Below are positions 9,090-15,426 of a DNA stretch of 22,698 bases, piece by piece (position 1 is the stretch's first letter; every line of letters starts with the position of its first letter). The translations under genes were made by a program, and so were the position numbers. The stretch is from Cloacimonetes bacterium UBA5835 (GTDB lineage Bacteria; Cloacimonadota; Cloacimonadia; Cloacimonadales; Cloacimonadaceae). The stretch is from NCBI GenBank assembly GCA_002432865.1, contig DJGX01000026.1, positions 1 to 22,698 of the forward strand. Reading direction: 5' to 3'. A model generated the notes under the pieces. The model was not told the DNA's origin. It saw nothing but the letters and a program-made list of their open reading frames with translations, and ran no database searches.

Positions 9090-10187
9090 TTACTCCGTTT
9101 TATGTTTTTGTTGATTGGCTGGAACAACGATTGGAACTTTATCCAGTTTGCGACCAAAGAAGATAAAGAAAGCAGCAAATATCGCTGTGGTAATTATAAG
9201 TAATTGACGATTACCTATCCTGAAGATAATAATGGAGGTGAGGACAATTAATACATTGATAGTGTAAATCATTATCGCCGTTATTTTAATTGACCCCAAA
9301 ATAGTATTCATCCTATGCGTACTGTGATCCTTTCCACCTTGCATAACTTGCCTTCCATCCCTTCTGCGCGTGTAACTTACCAGCGAAATATCAAAAATTG
9401 CATAGGAAAGTAATAGAACTGGTAATAAATAGAAAAATTTGTCATTATAACGATTCGCAGCATAACGCGCCATCAAAATGCCCATCGAAGAAAGAAAATA
9501 ACCAATAAACATACTGCCCGCATCACCTAAAAAAATATGAGCGGGATTGAAATTATAGGGCAAAAAACCAAAAGCCGAACCTGCAAAACTAAGTGCAATC
9601 AATGCCATCAAAGCCATCGCTTCCTGATTTGCTTGAGTGGTATTGATCAAGGCAAAAGCAAAAAAACCCAAACCTAAAATGCCAGCCATCCCACTTATTA
9701 TGCCATCCATATTATCTAAAAAGTTCAGCGCATTCATCAGTCCTACCATCCAAAGCAACATAATCGGCAGAGAAATATATATGCTGCCAAACATCAAACT
9801 AAGCTCAGCTAATGTAAAATTGGTGAAGATGAATAATAAACTTACCGCTAATTGACCAAACATTTTTAAAACCGGCTTCATTCCTCGATGATCATCAATC
9901 AGCCCTATTATCACAATTAATACTGAACCAGCAAGATAACCCAGCATCGGTTCATCCAAAAAACGCCCTGGTGAAATTAATACATCATAGATACAAAGCA
10001 ATACAAAACCTGTAGCAACACTTAAACCTCCCAAAAGTGGAACACTTTTCAAGTGTATCTTGCGCGCTTCGGGCTTATCTACAAAATTTAAAGCACTTGC
10101 TAAACGGATTATGAAAGGCGTTAAACCATATACAAATAGCCACGCCATTATGAATACACTTAAGTATTCATAGATCCGGTTTTCCAT
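9090..10187 (-). CDS. WecA/TagO/MraY-family phospho-sugar transferase
   Basis: Integral membrane enzyme of the polyprenyl-phosphate N-acetylhexosamine-1-phosphate transferase family. It loads a sugar phosphate from a UDP-sugar onto undecaprenyl phosphate, the first step of O-antigen, teichoic-acid-like or other surface glycan synthesis. Motifs: KIHLKSVPLLGG (43-54), the Mg-binding pair in GLIDDHRG (95-102, Asp98/Asp99), NALNFLDNMDG (152-162), FLGDAGS (219-225) and the loop DHSTHRM (287-293). About ten hydrophobic segments are seen, and 365 aa fits the family. The WecA/TagO branch is more likely than MraY because of the NALNFLDNMDG and HSTHR signatures, but the sugar cannot be told. A GGAGA site lies upstream of the ATG. 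It heads the operon-like run down to pcrA. Confidence 0.9.
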   Translation of the reverse strand: MENRIYEYLSVFIMAWLFVYGLTPFIIRLASALNFVDKPEARKIHLKSVPLLGGLSVATGFVLLCIYDVLISPGRFLDEPMLGYLAGSVLIVIIGLIDDHRGMKPVLKMFGQLAVSLLFIFTNFTLAELSLMFGSIYISLPIMLLWMVGLMNALNFLDNMDGIISGMAGILGLGFFAFALINTTQANQEAMALMALIALSFAGSAFGFLPYNFNPAHIFLGDAGSMFIGYFLSSMGILMARYAANRYNDKFFYLLPVLLLSYAIFDISLVSYTRRRDGRQVMQGGKDHSTHRMNTILGSIKITAIMIYTINVLIVLTSIIIFRIGNRQLLIITTAIFAAFFIFFGRKLDKVPIVVPANQQKHKTE

Positions 10188-10337
10188 TGCTTATCTCCAT
10201 ACTTTTTCTTACCAAGCAAAAAAAGAAAGCGTTTTTGTCAAGAACGAATGAAGAATGAAATAAATAAAAAAATAACTATCTTCAGCATAGGGTTAATTGT
10301 ATACAGATGCAAGCTCCGCTCTTCGCCCTTGATGGAA

Positions 10338-10422
10338 AGCGTTAATCAAGCGTCAATCATCCCTTAATCAAGCGTTAATTATTAACGCTTGATTAAGGCT
10401 TGATAAACGACAGATAAACGGG
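10338..10422. repeat. Converging array of eight 11-bp units (iteron-like)
   Basis: Four units read forward in exact 11-bp steps: AGCGTTAATCA (10338), AGCGTCAATCA (10349), TCCCTTAATCA (10360), AGCGTTAATTA (10371). Four more read as the inverted form in exact 11-bp steps: TTATTAACGCT (10379), TGATTAAGGCT (10390), TGATAAACGAC (10401), AGATAAACGGG (10412). The two blocks meet in a perfect 18-bp inverted repeat with a 1-nt centre (10362-10379 / 10381-10398). The 11-bp period is close to one helical turn, so all units of a block would face one side of the DNA. It could be a protein-binding array or a cruciform-forming repeat. Confidence 0.75.
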
Positions 10423-10554
10423 ACTTAGCAAGGAATATAGAAAACCCAAATGTTGTTATTCTATTACGAAAGCAAATTGCATAATACAGGTTTTAATAGG
10501 AAATCTTATAAAAATATGAACCCTGAGATTGTCCCTAATTTCATCCACTCCTCT

Positions 10555-10593
10555 TTAAAACAATCGCCCCGAAGTTTCTTTCTCCGGGGCGAT
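10555..10593 (-). terminator. Intrinsic terminator of the 768-aa surface protein gene
   Basis: On the minus strand a 9-bp stem ATCGCCCCG/CGGGGCGAT (10585-10593 and 10563-10571) with a 13-nt loop is followed by TGTTTTAAA. It lies about 37 bp after the stop codon. The GC-rich stem stands out in AT-rich sequence. Confidence 0.8.
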
Positions 10594-10629
10594 CATATTA
10601 TATTACGAATGTGTAAACGCTAAATAGCG

Positions 10630-12936
10630 CTACTTAATTATCACCATTTTCTTCGTTTGGTTGATAGTTTTCGTACTTAGTTTGTAGAAATAGATTCCGT
10701 TTCCGCAAAGATTTCCTTTGCTATCACGGGCATTCCAAGTTAGATTGTTTATGCCTTCGGCTACGGGGAAGGTTTTTACAACCTGACCAAGGATGTTATA
10801 AACTGTAACGGTTCCATTGTCTCCAGCTTTTACATCCACTTCAATAGTTGTTCCACTACCCGCTCTGAAAGGATTCGGATAGGCATTACGCATTGTAGTA
10901 TATTCTGGTAGAATGGGGGGAGTAATATAATCTAAATATACAGGAGATGTTTCGTGGAAAGTGCTGTTATGGCTTCTATCCACACATTCCAGCCAGTAGT
11001 AATAAGTATTGCCATTCTCCACTTCTTTATCGATAAGGTTATAAATTTGAGTTGAGCTCGTGTTTGTAGCATCAATTAGATTGGGATTAATTTTATGTGC
11101 GCTTGACAGGTTATTATTATTAACATTACGATAGACATTAAATCCGGTCATACCAGTTTCTGATTGAGTTATCCAGCAAATATTCACATAGTTCTCTGCT
11201 GTGATGGTTGCGGCAAAAGCACTCAATTCCACTGGCAGAGTAGGATCCGAATCGCCAAGTACTACTGGTATATCGCTGATGTCTTTTGGTGGAGTATCGA
11301 TTGTGAAAGTGACAATAAAGTCTGTTCCTGAAAGCACTGATTGCACGGTATGCCAATTACCTCCTAAGTAATAAGCAACCCAACAAGAGGTACTAGTTGT
11401 GAAAGTTATTGTCCAGGGTCCCAATCCAATTAAATCCATCGTGAAATACACTGTGGGAGTAAAAGCAGGATTTACCCATTCAGGAAGATCTCCAAGCAGA
11501 ATAGGATCGATATAAGCGCCACCAGCACCAACAGTTTCAATTAGTATTTGTAATGTAACTTCAGGTGGTATGGGTATATCAGGAGGTAACTCTGTAGGCT
11601 CGTCAGCTGGGATATCATAAGCTAACTGAGTTCCTAAAAATTCACAAGATAAATCAGAGGCAATGTTTGTTACTGCAAAATCAGCTGGAATCCAAGTATA
11701 ATGATCCAGCACAACTGTGTAAACTGCACTTGCTCCCGCTGCCATAATAAATGTATGAGGAGTAAATTCACCACTATTTGTTCCATCAACATAAATAGCA
11801 ACACCAGTAGGATTGGATGTGATATTTACATTGTATTCTGCTGGAGCTATGGCAACTGTAAAACTGGCTTCAGCCCAGGCACCATCAGCTTTGGGATTAT
11901 TTGTACCCGCAGTACTCCGGCCATTAATTTGAACCCGAACTGGAGTATAGTTTTTAGTAGGAGTATTATTAACAGCACAAACTTTCCAGGTATAAGTTCC
12001 AGCATCCAAAGCAGGAGTGGTCCAATTAAGAACATTACCTATATTCTGAACTTCGCCATTATTCCAAATAAGTTTATAGCTATCGACATTAACATCTGCC
12101 GGAGCAACCCAACTTAAAGTAACTGCTGTAGGTTCAGTATAAGTTAAAGTTATATCGTTTGGGGCTAAGTTTGTTGGAACCCCAGGAACGACTACCGTCT
12201 TCATTACGAAATCTTGATTGGGTGTGTCTGCAGTTACATCTGTATAAGTTCTGGACGCTGGCTCAAAAATATATCCATCTTTGGCAGGAGTAATAACTCC
12301 ATCCCATCCATCCGGAACAGTAACTGTGTAAGCACCCGCATCATAAGTAATATTTGCTGGATCAATATCAGTGGCACTGATCGTTACACCGGTTAAATCC
12401 CATTGACTGGTTATCATACCTGAAATGATGTGATTAACTTGAACTATCGGATAAGGTGGAACAATCATTTCCTGACCAGCTGCTGTCATTACTATACCAC
12501 TTGTACCAGCAGGAACTTCAATTGTCTTTTCCGCATATTCATATTGAGGGTATGGTTCTACACCTGAAGGATTTGTGGTTGCATCTGTGCACCAAATTCT
12601 AATTTTTAAATGGGATCCTACAGCCCAAGCTGTTGGCCATATTGATTGATTGAAAGATGCTGCAACATATTGACTTGTAGTTCCTATTTTTGCAATTTTC
12701 ATAACATCAGCAGCATAGGTTTCAGTTCCTCTCTCTTCACCTGTTTCAATATGTAAAGCTCTTAATATATAATGGGGACTATGAGTGGTTCCCGTATTTG
12801 TAACATAATTAAGAATATCTTGAGAAGATGTTGGATCAAAAATCAGCTTTTGATACACCGGACGACTCATTGTTTGAGCAGATAATGAACTCAAAGCAAC
12901 CATTAATAACATTGATAGAACTAAAATCTTTTTCAT
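10630..12936 (-). CDS. Secreted multidomain protein with PEGA, FN3 and T9SS-like tail
   Basis: 768 aa, exported. The signal peptide MKKILVLSMLLMVALSSLSA is cut probably before Gln21. Domains: an N-terminal region without a clear match (22-165), a carboxypeptidase-regulatory-like beta domain (about 168-246), FN3 (about 252-362), a PEGA domain (NITSNPTGVAIYVDGTNSG, 371-389), a Pro-rich hinge (445-460), an unassigned domain, then LPVELSAFAA (567-576) with a second FN3-like domain, and a FlgD-Ig/T9SS type A sorting tail (684-768) with YPNPFRAGSGT, VYNILGQVV and NGIYFYKL. The tail predicts export by the type IX system and attachment to or release from the cell surface. The Shine-Dalgarno AAAGGAGT is strong. 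It follows the 216-aa gene by 11 bp and ends in its own terminator. Confidence 0.88.
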   Translation of the reverse strand: MKKILVLSMLLMVALSSLSAQTMSRPVYQKLIFDPTSSQDILNYVTNTGTTHSPHYILRALHIETGEERGTETYAADVMKIAKIGTTSQYVAASFNQSIWPTAWAVGSHLKIRIWCTDATTNPSGVEPYPQYEYAEKTIEVPAGTSGIVMTAAGQEMIVPPYPIVQVNHIISGMITSQWDLTGVTISATDIDPANITYDAGAYTVTVPDGWDGVITPAKDGYIFEPASRTYTDVTADTPNQDFVMKTVVVPGVPTNLAPNDITLTYTEPTAVTLSWVAPADVNVDSYKLIWNNGEVQNIGNVLNWTTPALDAGTYTWKVCAVNNTPTKNYTPVRVQINGRSTAGTNNPKADGAWAEASFTVAIAPAEYNVNITSNPTGVAIYVDGTNSGEFTPHTFIMAAGASAVYTVVLDHYTWIPADFAVTNIASDLSCEFLGTQLAYDIPADEPTELPPDIPIPPEVTLQILIETVGAGGAYIDPILLGDLPEWVNPAFTPTVYFTMDLIGLGPWTITFTTSTSCWVAYYLGGNWHTVQSVLSGTDFIVTFTIDTPPKDISDIPVVLGDSDPTLPVELSAFAATITAENYVNICWITQSETGMTGFNVYRNVNNNNLSSAHKINPNLIDATNTSSTQIYNLIDKEVENGNTYYYWLECVDRSHNSTFHETSPVYLDYITPPILPEYTTMRNAYPNPFRAGSGTTIEVDVKAGDNGTVTVYNILGQVVKTFPVAEGINNLTWNARDSKGNLCGNGIYFYKLSTKTINQTKKMVIIK

Positions 12937-12947
12937 CGTTGACTCCT

Positions 12948-13598
12948 TTATTTACTTGCTTTGGGAGCTAAATGTGATTTTGCAGGAGGAGCGGAGGGCC
13001 AGGAAAAGGCAGAGCTTGCATTAACAATTAAAGGCATAGCTATGCTAACTGGAAAATCACCATCCCAGAAATCACCTAAATTTATGGCAGCTACAAAATA
13101 TTGATTTATATTATTCCAATAGGAAACTAGATCAACTCCACCAACTGCCATATTATCTCCTACTTCACTAGCCCAGGAAAAAGAATTACAATTCAAAGGA
13201 ATCATAACAGTATTATTTCCAGCAACTATATTATAATTAGCATTAGTTGCAGGAAGATTACCAATACTATACATAACATTTTGTGTAGATGAATTAAGAA
13301 TAAGAACATCACCAGTATGAATTTCAAAATCACCATCCCAGAAATCACCTAAATTTATAGCAGCAACAAAATATTGGTTTGTAGCATTCCAGTAAGATAT
13401 TAGGTCAACACTTCCACTAAAACTATTACCTAATTCACTTGCCCATTGCCAGGGACATTCCATAGGAATAGCAATCATGTTATTTCCTACTAACATATCA
13501 TATTTTACATATCCGACGATTTCGGAAGGTTCTGATTCAACCGCTGCAAGCATACCAACGGTAAGAATCAGCAGCAGCGGTAATATAATTTTCTTCAT
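12948..13598 (-). CDS. Secreted protein made of two tandem domain copies
   Basis: 216 aa with signal peptide MKKIILPLLLILTVGMLAA. The mature part is two copies of one domain with a 91-residue period (about 34-108 and 125-199). NQYFVAAINLGDFWDGDF is identical at 74-91 and 165-182, and GNNxxxIPxxC, WASExG and VDLxSYWN recur. At DNA level a 33-nt stretch is identical (13053-13085 and 13326-13358), which points to a recent duplication or gene conversion. A short Pro/Ala/Lys tail follows and no sorting domain is seen. The family is not recognised; the repeat resembles beta-rich modules found in FCB surface proteins. The Shine-Dalgarno AGGAGG lies 6 nt before the ATG. It is the first gene of a two-gene unit with the 768-aa protein, so the two may act together at the cell surface (inference). 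Confidence 0.85.
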   Translation of the reverse strand: MKKIILPLLLILTVGMLAAVESEPSEIVGYVKYDMLVGNNMIAIPMECPWQWASELGNSFSGSVDLISYWNATNQYFVAAINLGDFWDGDFEIHTGDVLILNSSTQNVMYSIGNLPATNANYNIVAGNNTVMIPLNCNSFSWASEVGDNMAVGGVDLVSYWNNINQYFVAAINLGDFWDGDFPVSIAMPLIVNASSAFSWPSAPPAKSHLAPKASK

Positions 13599-13650
13599 AA
13601 CATTCCTCCTATAAGGAAATGATATAAGTTTAAAAACTAAATCATTCGGT

Positions 13651-13731
13651 AGTTCCGGCTTCTTTTATCTCCGGAACTGTTGAATTACATCCATTTTTTG
13701 TTCTTCCGGCATTGCTTTAAATAACTGCCGG
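13651..13731 (-). promoter_or_regulatory. 5' leader with two similar hairpins, function unknown
   Basis: In the leader of the 216-aa gene, minus strand: the first hairpin pairs CCGGCA with TGCCGG (13706-13731, 14-nt loop). The second pairs AGTTCCGG with CCGGAACT (13651-13678, 12-nt loop). The two look related: each has CCGG, AG, an A-rich loop with AAAG and then GCCGGAA. About 50 nt separate the second hairpin from the ribosome site. They could be a regulatory leader RNA, a decayed repeat or an attenuator. I cannot match them to a known riboswitch. Confidence 0.4.
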
Positions 13732-13778
13732 CGTTTCCTTTTGAAAGGTTAATAAATACTTTCATCGCACATTACACT

Positions 13779-13795
13779 CTATAATATCATTATAG
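13779..13795. promoter_or_regulatory. Perfect 17-bp palindrome containing a TATAAT
   Basis: CTATAATatcATTATAG is a perfect 7-3-7 inverted repeat. On the minus strand it contains TATAAT (13789-13794), a possible -10 box for the 216-aa gene about 190 nt upstream of its ATG. A TTGACA on the minus strand lies further up at 13838-13843, followed by AT-rich words that are weak -10 matches 14-16 nt away. The palindrome could be an operator over the promoter. Confidence 0.3.
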
Positions 13796-13997
13796 TTTCT
13801 ATCTTCACAATTCCCTTATTTATCAATAAGAAAATCTTGTCAAGAGCTAAATTGCTTTTTTTCAATGTTGCATTGTTCTTTTGTGGAATATTGTAAACAG
13901 CTTGATAATTGTATTGATTACAACTACATTCATTGTTCTTCCCTTGATTCTATTACTGTGGTTAATATTTTGTCTAATAGTGTTGCATTACAGCGAA

Positions 13998-14291
13998 GTT
14001 TTGACTCTAAACCGATCCTTCCTACGGTTGAAACGACAAGCAGACGCAACAGGAAAACTTGTATGTTGTCCGGTACTCTCAAAGCTGAAGTTCGGTTTAG
14101 AGTTAAAACAGAAAATCACTTCGAAGCCACAAATAACGAACAATTCCAACCCAACCCTTCTTTCTTCTTGTTTTAACTCACAATTTTGAAGATAGGAGAC
14201 CAGTTACAGTGCGTTTGCCAGTGTTTACAATTTGAGGTATTTGCTTACAGAGATGTCTGTGGCAAAATTGTAAGTCAAAACAAGCATCGGT
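13998..14291. repeat. Repeat cassette A, left of the RAYT gene
   Basis: It starts with the 19-bp core GTTTTGACTCTAAACCGAT (13998-14016). The inverted core TCGGTTTAGAGTTAAAAC follows 94 bp later (14092-14109), and GTTTTAACTCACAATT (from 14170) another 78 bp on. The stretch 14084-14291 is a 208-bp direct repeat of 15146-15353 with 12 mismatches by my hand alignment, and the last 80 bp are identical. That last part has nested inverted repeats TTACAATTT/AAATTGTAA (14225-14233, 14265-14273) and ACAGA/TCTGT (14247-14251, 14256-14260), so it can fold into one long hairpin. The repeat ends 12 bp from the transposase stop codon. Confidence 0.85.
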
Positions 14292-14303
14292 TGTAGAAAA
14301 AAA

Positions 14304-14882
14304 TCAAAACAAAATGCTATCTTTCTCAAATGCTCTTTGCATTGACTTTTTCCTGGCTATATCAATAACATTCAATCTGTAAAATTCCGGATTACCAATA
14401 TAATCCATTAGGAATTGTTCCGAATATAGTGTCCCTTTTCGCATTCTGAGATATTCCCTGAAATTTGAATATTCCCATTCTTCCGGAAAACCGACTAAAC
14501 CAGCTTGAACAGGATTTCCATGAATATAGGCGCAAGCATTCAAGAGATAAGTATCAGTTGGTGTTTCAATGTGATTTAGAGGACTGCGAAATATCCTTCC
14601 TTTGCGGTCATATTTTTTATTATAATAGCGTGCATATTTTTTATGAGTCTTTTCCAGCAAAGAAGTTATAGCTTCAGATTCGTTCTGGCGGAGTAGGAGA
14701 TGAAAATGGTTGGGCATAAGGCAATAGGCAATCACCGTTACTTTATAATCCAGCTCTTTCTTAAATAAGTAAAGGTAGGTTTTATAATCACCTGGGTCAT
14801 AATAAAGTTTTCTGCCATCAACGGAGTGATTTACAATATGGAAATAAGCGTTGAGAGAACTGTGAATCATTTTTGTGCGCAT
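14304..14882 (-). CDS. REP-associated tyrosine transposase (RAYT, Y1 HUH family)
   Basis: 192 aa, intact. Single-strand DNA transposase of the IS200/IS605-related TnpA_REP group. The HUH motif is in MPNHFHLLLR (His59 and His61), and the presumed nucleophile is Tyr119 in AYIHGNPVQAGLV, the typical RAYT C-terminal signature. The length fits single-copy RAYTs (about 150-230 aa) rather than IS200 TnpA. Family knowledge: RAYTs are usually single copy, bind and cut short palindromic repeats nearby and are thought to spread them. Here it lies between cassettes A and B with 208-bp direct repeats on both sides. The Shine-Dalgarno AGGAG lies 9 nt before the ATG. A methionine at residue 5 is an alternative start. 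No accessory gene is seen. Confidence 0.93.
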   Translation of the reverse strand: MRTKMIHSSLNAYFHIVNHSVDGRKLYYDPGDYKTYLYLFKKELDYKVTVIAYCLMPNHFHLLLRQNESEAITSLLEKTHKKYARYYNKKYDRKGRIFRSPLNHIETPTDTYLLNACAYIHGNPVQAGLVGFPEEWEYSNFREYLRMRKGTLYSEQFLMDYIGNPEFYRLNVIDIARKKSMQRAFEKDSILF

Positions 14883-14906
14883 TCAGAAATCTCCTGTTTA
14901 GTAGAT

Positions 14907-14934
14907 ATGATAAATGTTTTTTGGGAAAAAACAA
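14907..14934 (-). promoter_or_regulatory. Putative promoter of the RAYT gene with internal palindrome
   Basis: On the minus strand TTGTTT (14929-14934), a 16-nt spacer and TATCAT (14907-14912) lie 25 nt upstream of the RAYT start. The spacer overlaps a perfect 7-3-7 inverted repeat GTTTTTTGGGAAAAAAC (14916-14932), a possible operator site. Confidence 0.4.
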
Positions 14935-14951
14935 ATAAATACTGTATTCTT

Positions 14952-15353
14952 GTTTTAACTCACAATTTTGCGGTAACGAAGTTTTGACTCTAAACCGATC
15001 CTTCTTGAGATTGCAACTATAATTTGAGGTAACAGGAAAAGTATTTCGTTGCCTGATACTGTCAAAGCTGAAGCTCGGTTTAGAGTTAAAAAAAATAGTG
15101 AGATCGGCTGAAGCTCGGTTTAGAGTTAAAAAAAATAGTGGGATGGCTGAAGTTCGGTTTAGAGTTAAAACAGAAAATCACTTCGAAGCCACAAATAACG
15201 AACAGTTCCAACCCAACCCATCTTTCTTCTTGTTTTAACTCACAATTCTGAGGTTAGGATACCAATAAACATTCGTTTGCCAGTGTTTACAATTTGAGGT
15301 ATTTGCTTACAGAGATGTCTGTGGCAAAATTGTAAGTCAAAACAAGCATCGGT
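14952..15353. repeat. Repeat cassette B, right of the RAYT gene
   Basis: Begins with the end motif GTTTTAACTCACAATTTTG (14952), joined directly to a new unit: forward core at 14981-14999, inverted core 94 bp later (15075). The inverted core then recurs in tandem at 15115 and 15154 with a 39-40 bp period (units 15067-15106 and 15107-15145, nearly identical). The last inverted core continues into the 208-bp repeat shared with cassette A (15146-15353). The next end motif lies 78 bp after the third inverted core (15232), as in A and C. The cassette stops just before the terminator of the 2023-aa gene. Confidence 0.85.
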
Positions 15354-15356
15354 GCA

Positions 15357-15391
15357 ACAAAAAAACCCCCGCCATACCAATAGCGGGGGTT
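15357..15391 (-). terminator. Intrinsic terminator of the 2023-aa surface protein gene
   Basis: On the minus strand AACCCCCGC pairs with GCGGGGGTT (15383-15391 and 15364-15372, 10-nt loop), followed by a T-run ending in TTTTTTTGTTG. It lies about 36 bp after the stop codon. It is the strongest terminator in the window. Confidence 0.92.
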
Positions 15392-15426
15392 ATATTGTTC
15401 AGGGAATACAAAATTCCCTTGGCTAG

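Larger units (their letters stand above)
10188..10629. other. 442-bp intergenic region between two transcription units
   Basis: No coding potential is seen. From right to left it holds the terminator of the 768-aa gene (10563-10593), about 140 bp of plain AT-rich sequence, an 85-bp array of 11-bp units (10338-10422), and the presumed promoter region of the downstream operon. A TTGACA word lies on the minus strand at 10236-10241, but no good -10 follows at 16-18 nt, so that promoter remains unproven. Confidence 0.6.
13599..13990. other. Intergenic region upstream of the 216-aa gene
   Basis: About 390 bp without a convincing gene. It holds the leader hairpins (13651-13731), the palindrome with a TATAAT (13779-13795), a TTGACA word (13838-13843, minus strand) and plain T-rich sequence up to repeat cassette A. 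A T-rich open frame on the plus strand from 13881 uses a TTG start, has no ribosome site and runs into the repeat, so I do not call it a gene. Confidence 0.5.

Noticed and set aside
11701..12117. 138-codon plus-strand frame opposite the 768-aa gene
   Set aside because: It is antisense to a clearly coding sequence with signal peptide and known domains, rich in Cys, Asn and Ser as expected from a shadow frame, and has no ribosome site of note.
13651..13731. Cyclic di-GMP (GEMM) riboswitch, suggested by GCCGGAACTACCGAA near the 3' side
   Set aside because: The conserved GEMM core words and the tetraloop-receptor arrangement are not found, and the resemblance covers only a few bases.
13865..14176. 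Plus-strand reading frame sharing its C-terminal part (ending NPSFFLF) with the frame at 22444-22689
   Set aside because: Both lie inside the repeat cassettes. Between copies the changes are mostly amino-acid-changing (for example GTT/GCT, GAA/AAA, AATAAC/ATTTCT) and units are lost or gained, so conservation is at DNA level and not of a protein.
13881..14189. Hydrophobic 102-aa plus-strand frame (SLIIVLITTTFIVLPLILLL)
   Set aside because: TTG start without a ribosome site, T-rich sequence that makes hydrophobic codons by chance, and the second half is repeat cassette A.
14304..14882. Classical IS200/IS605 insertion sequence
   Set aside because: The AYIHGNPVQAGLV signature and length fit the RAYT branch, there is no TnpB/IscB partner, and the flanks are palindromic repeat cassettes rather than short IS200 ends.
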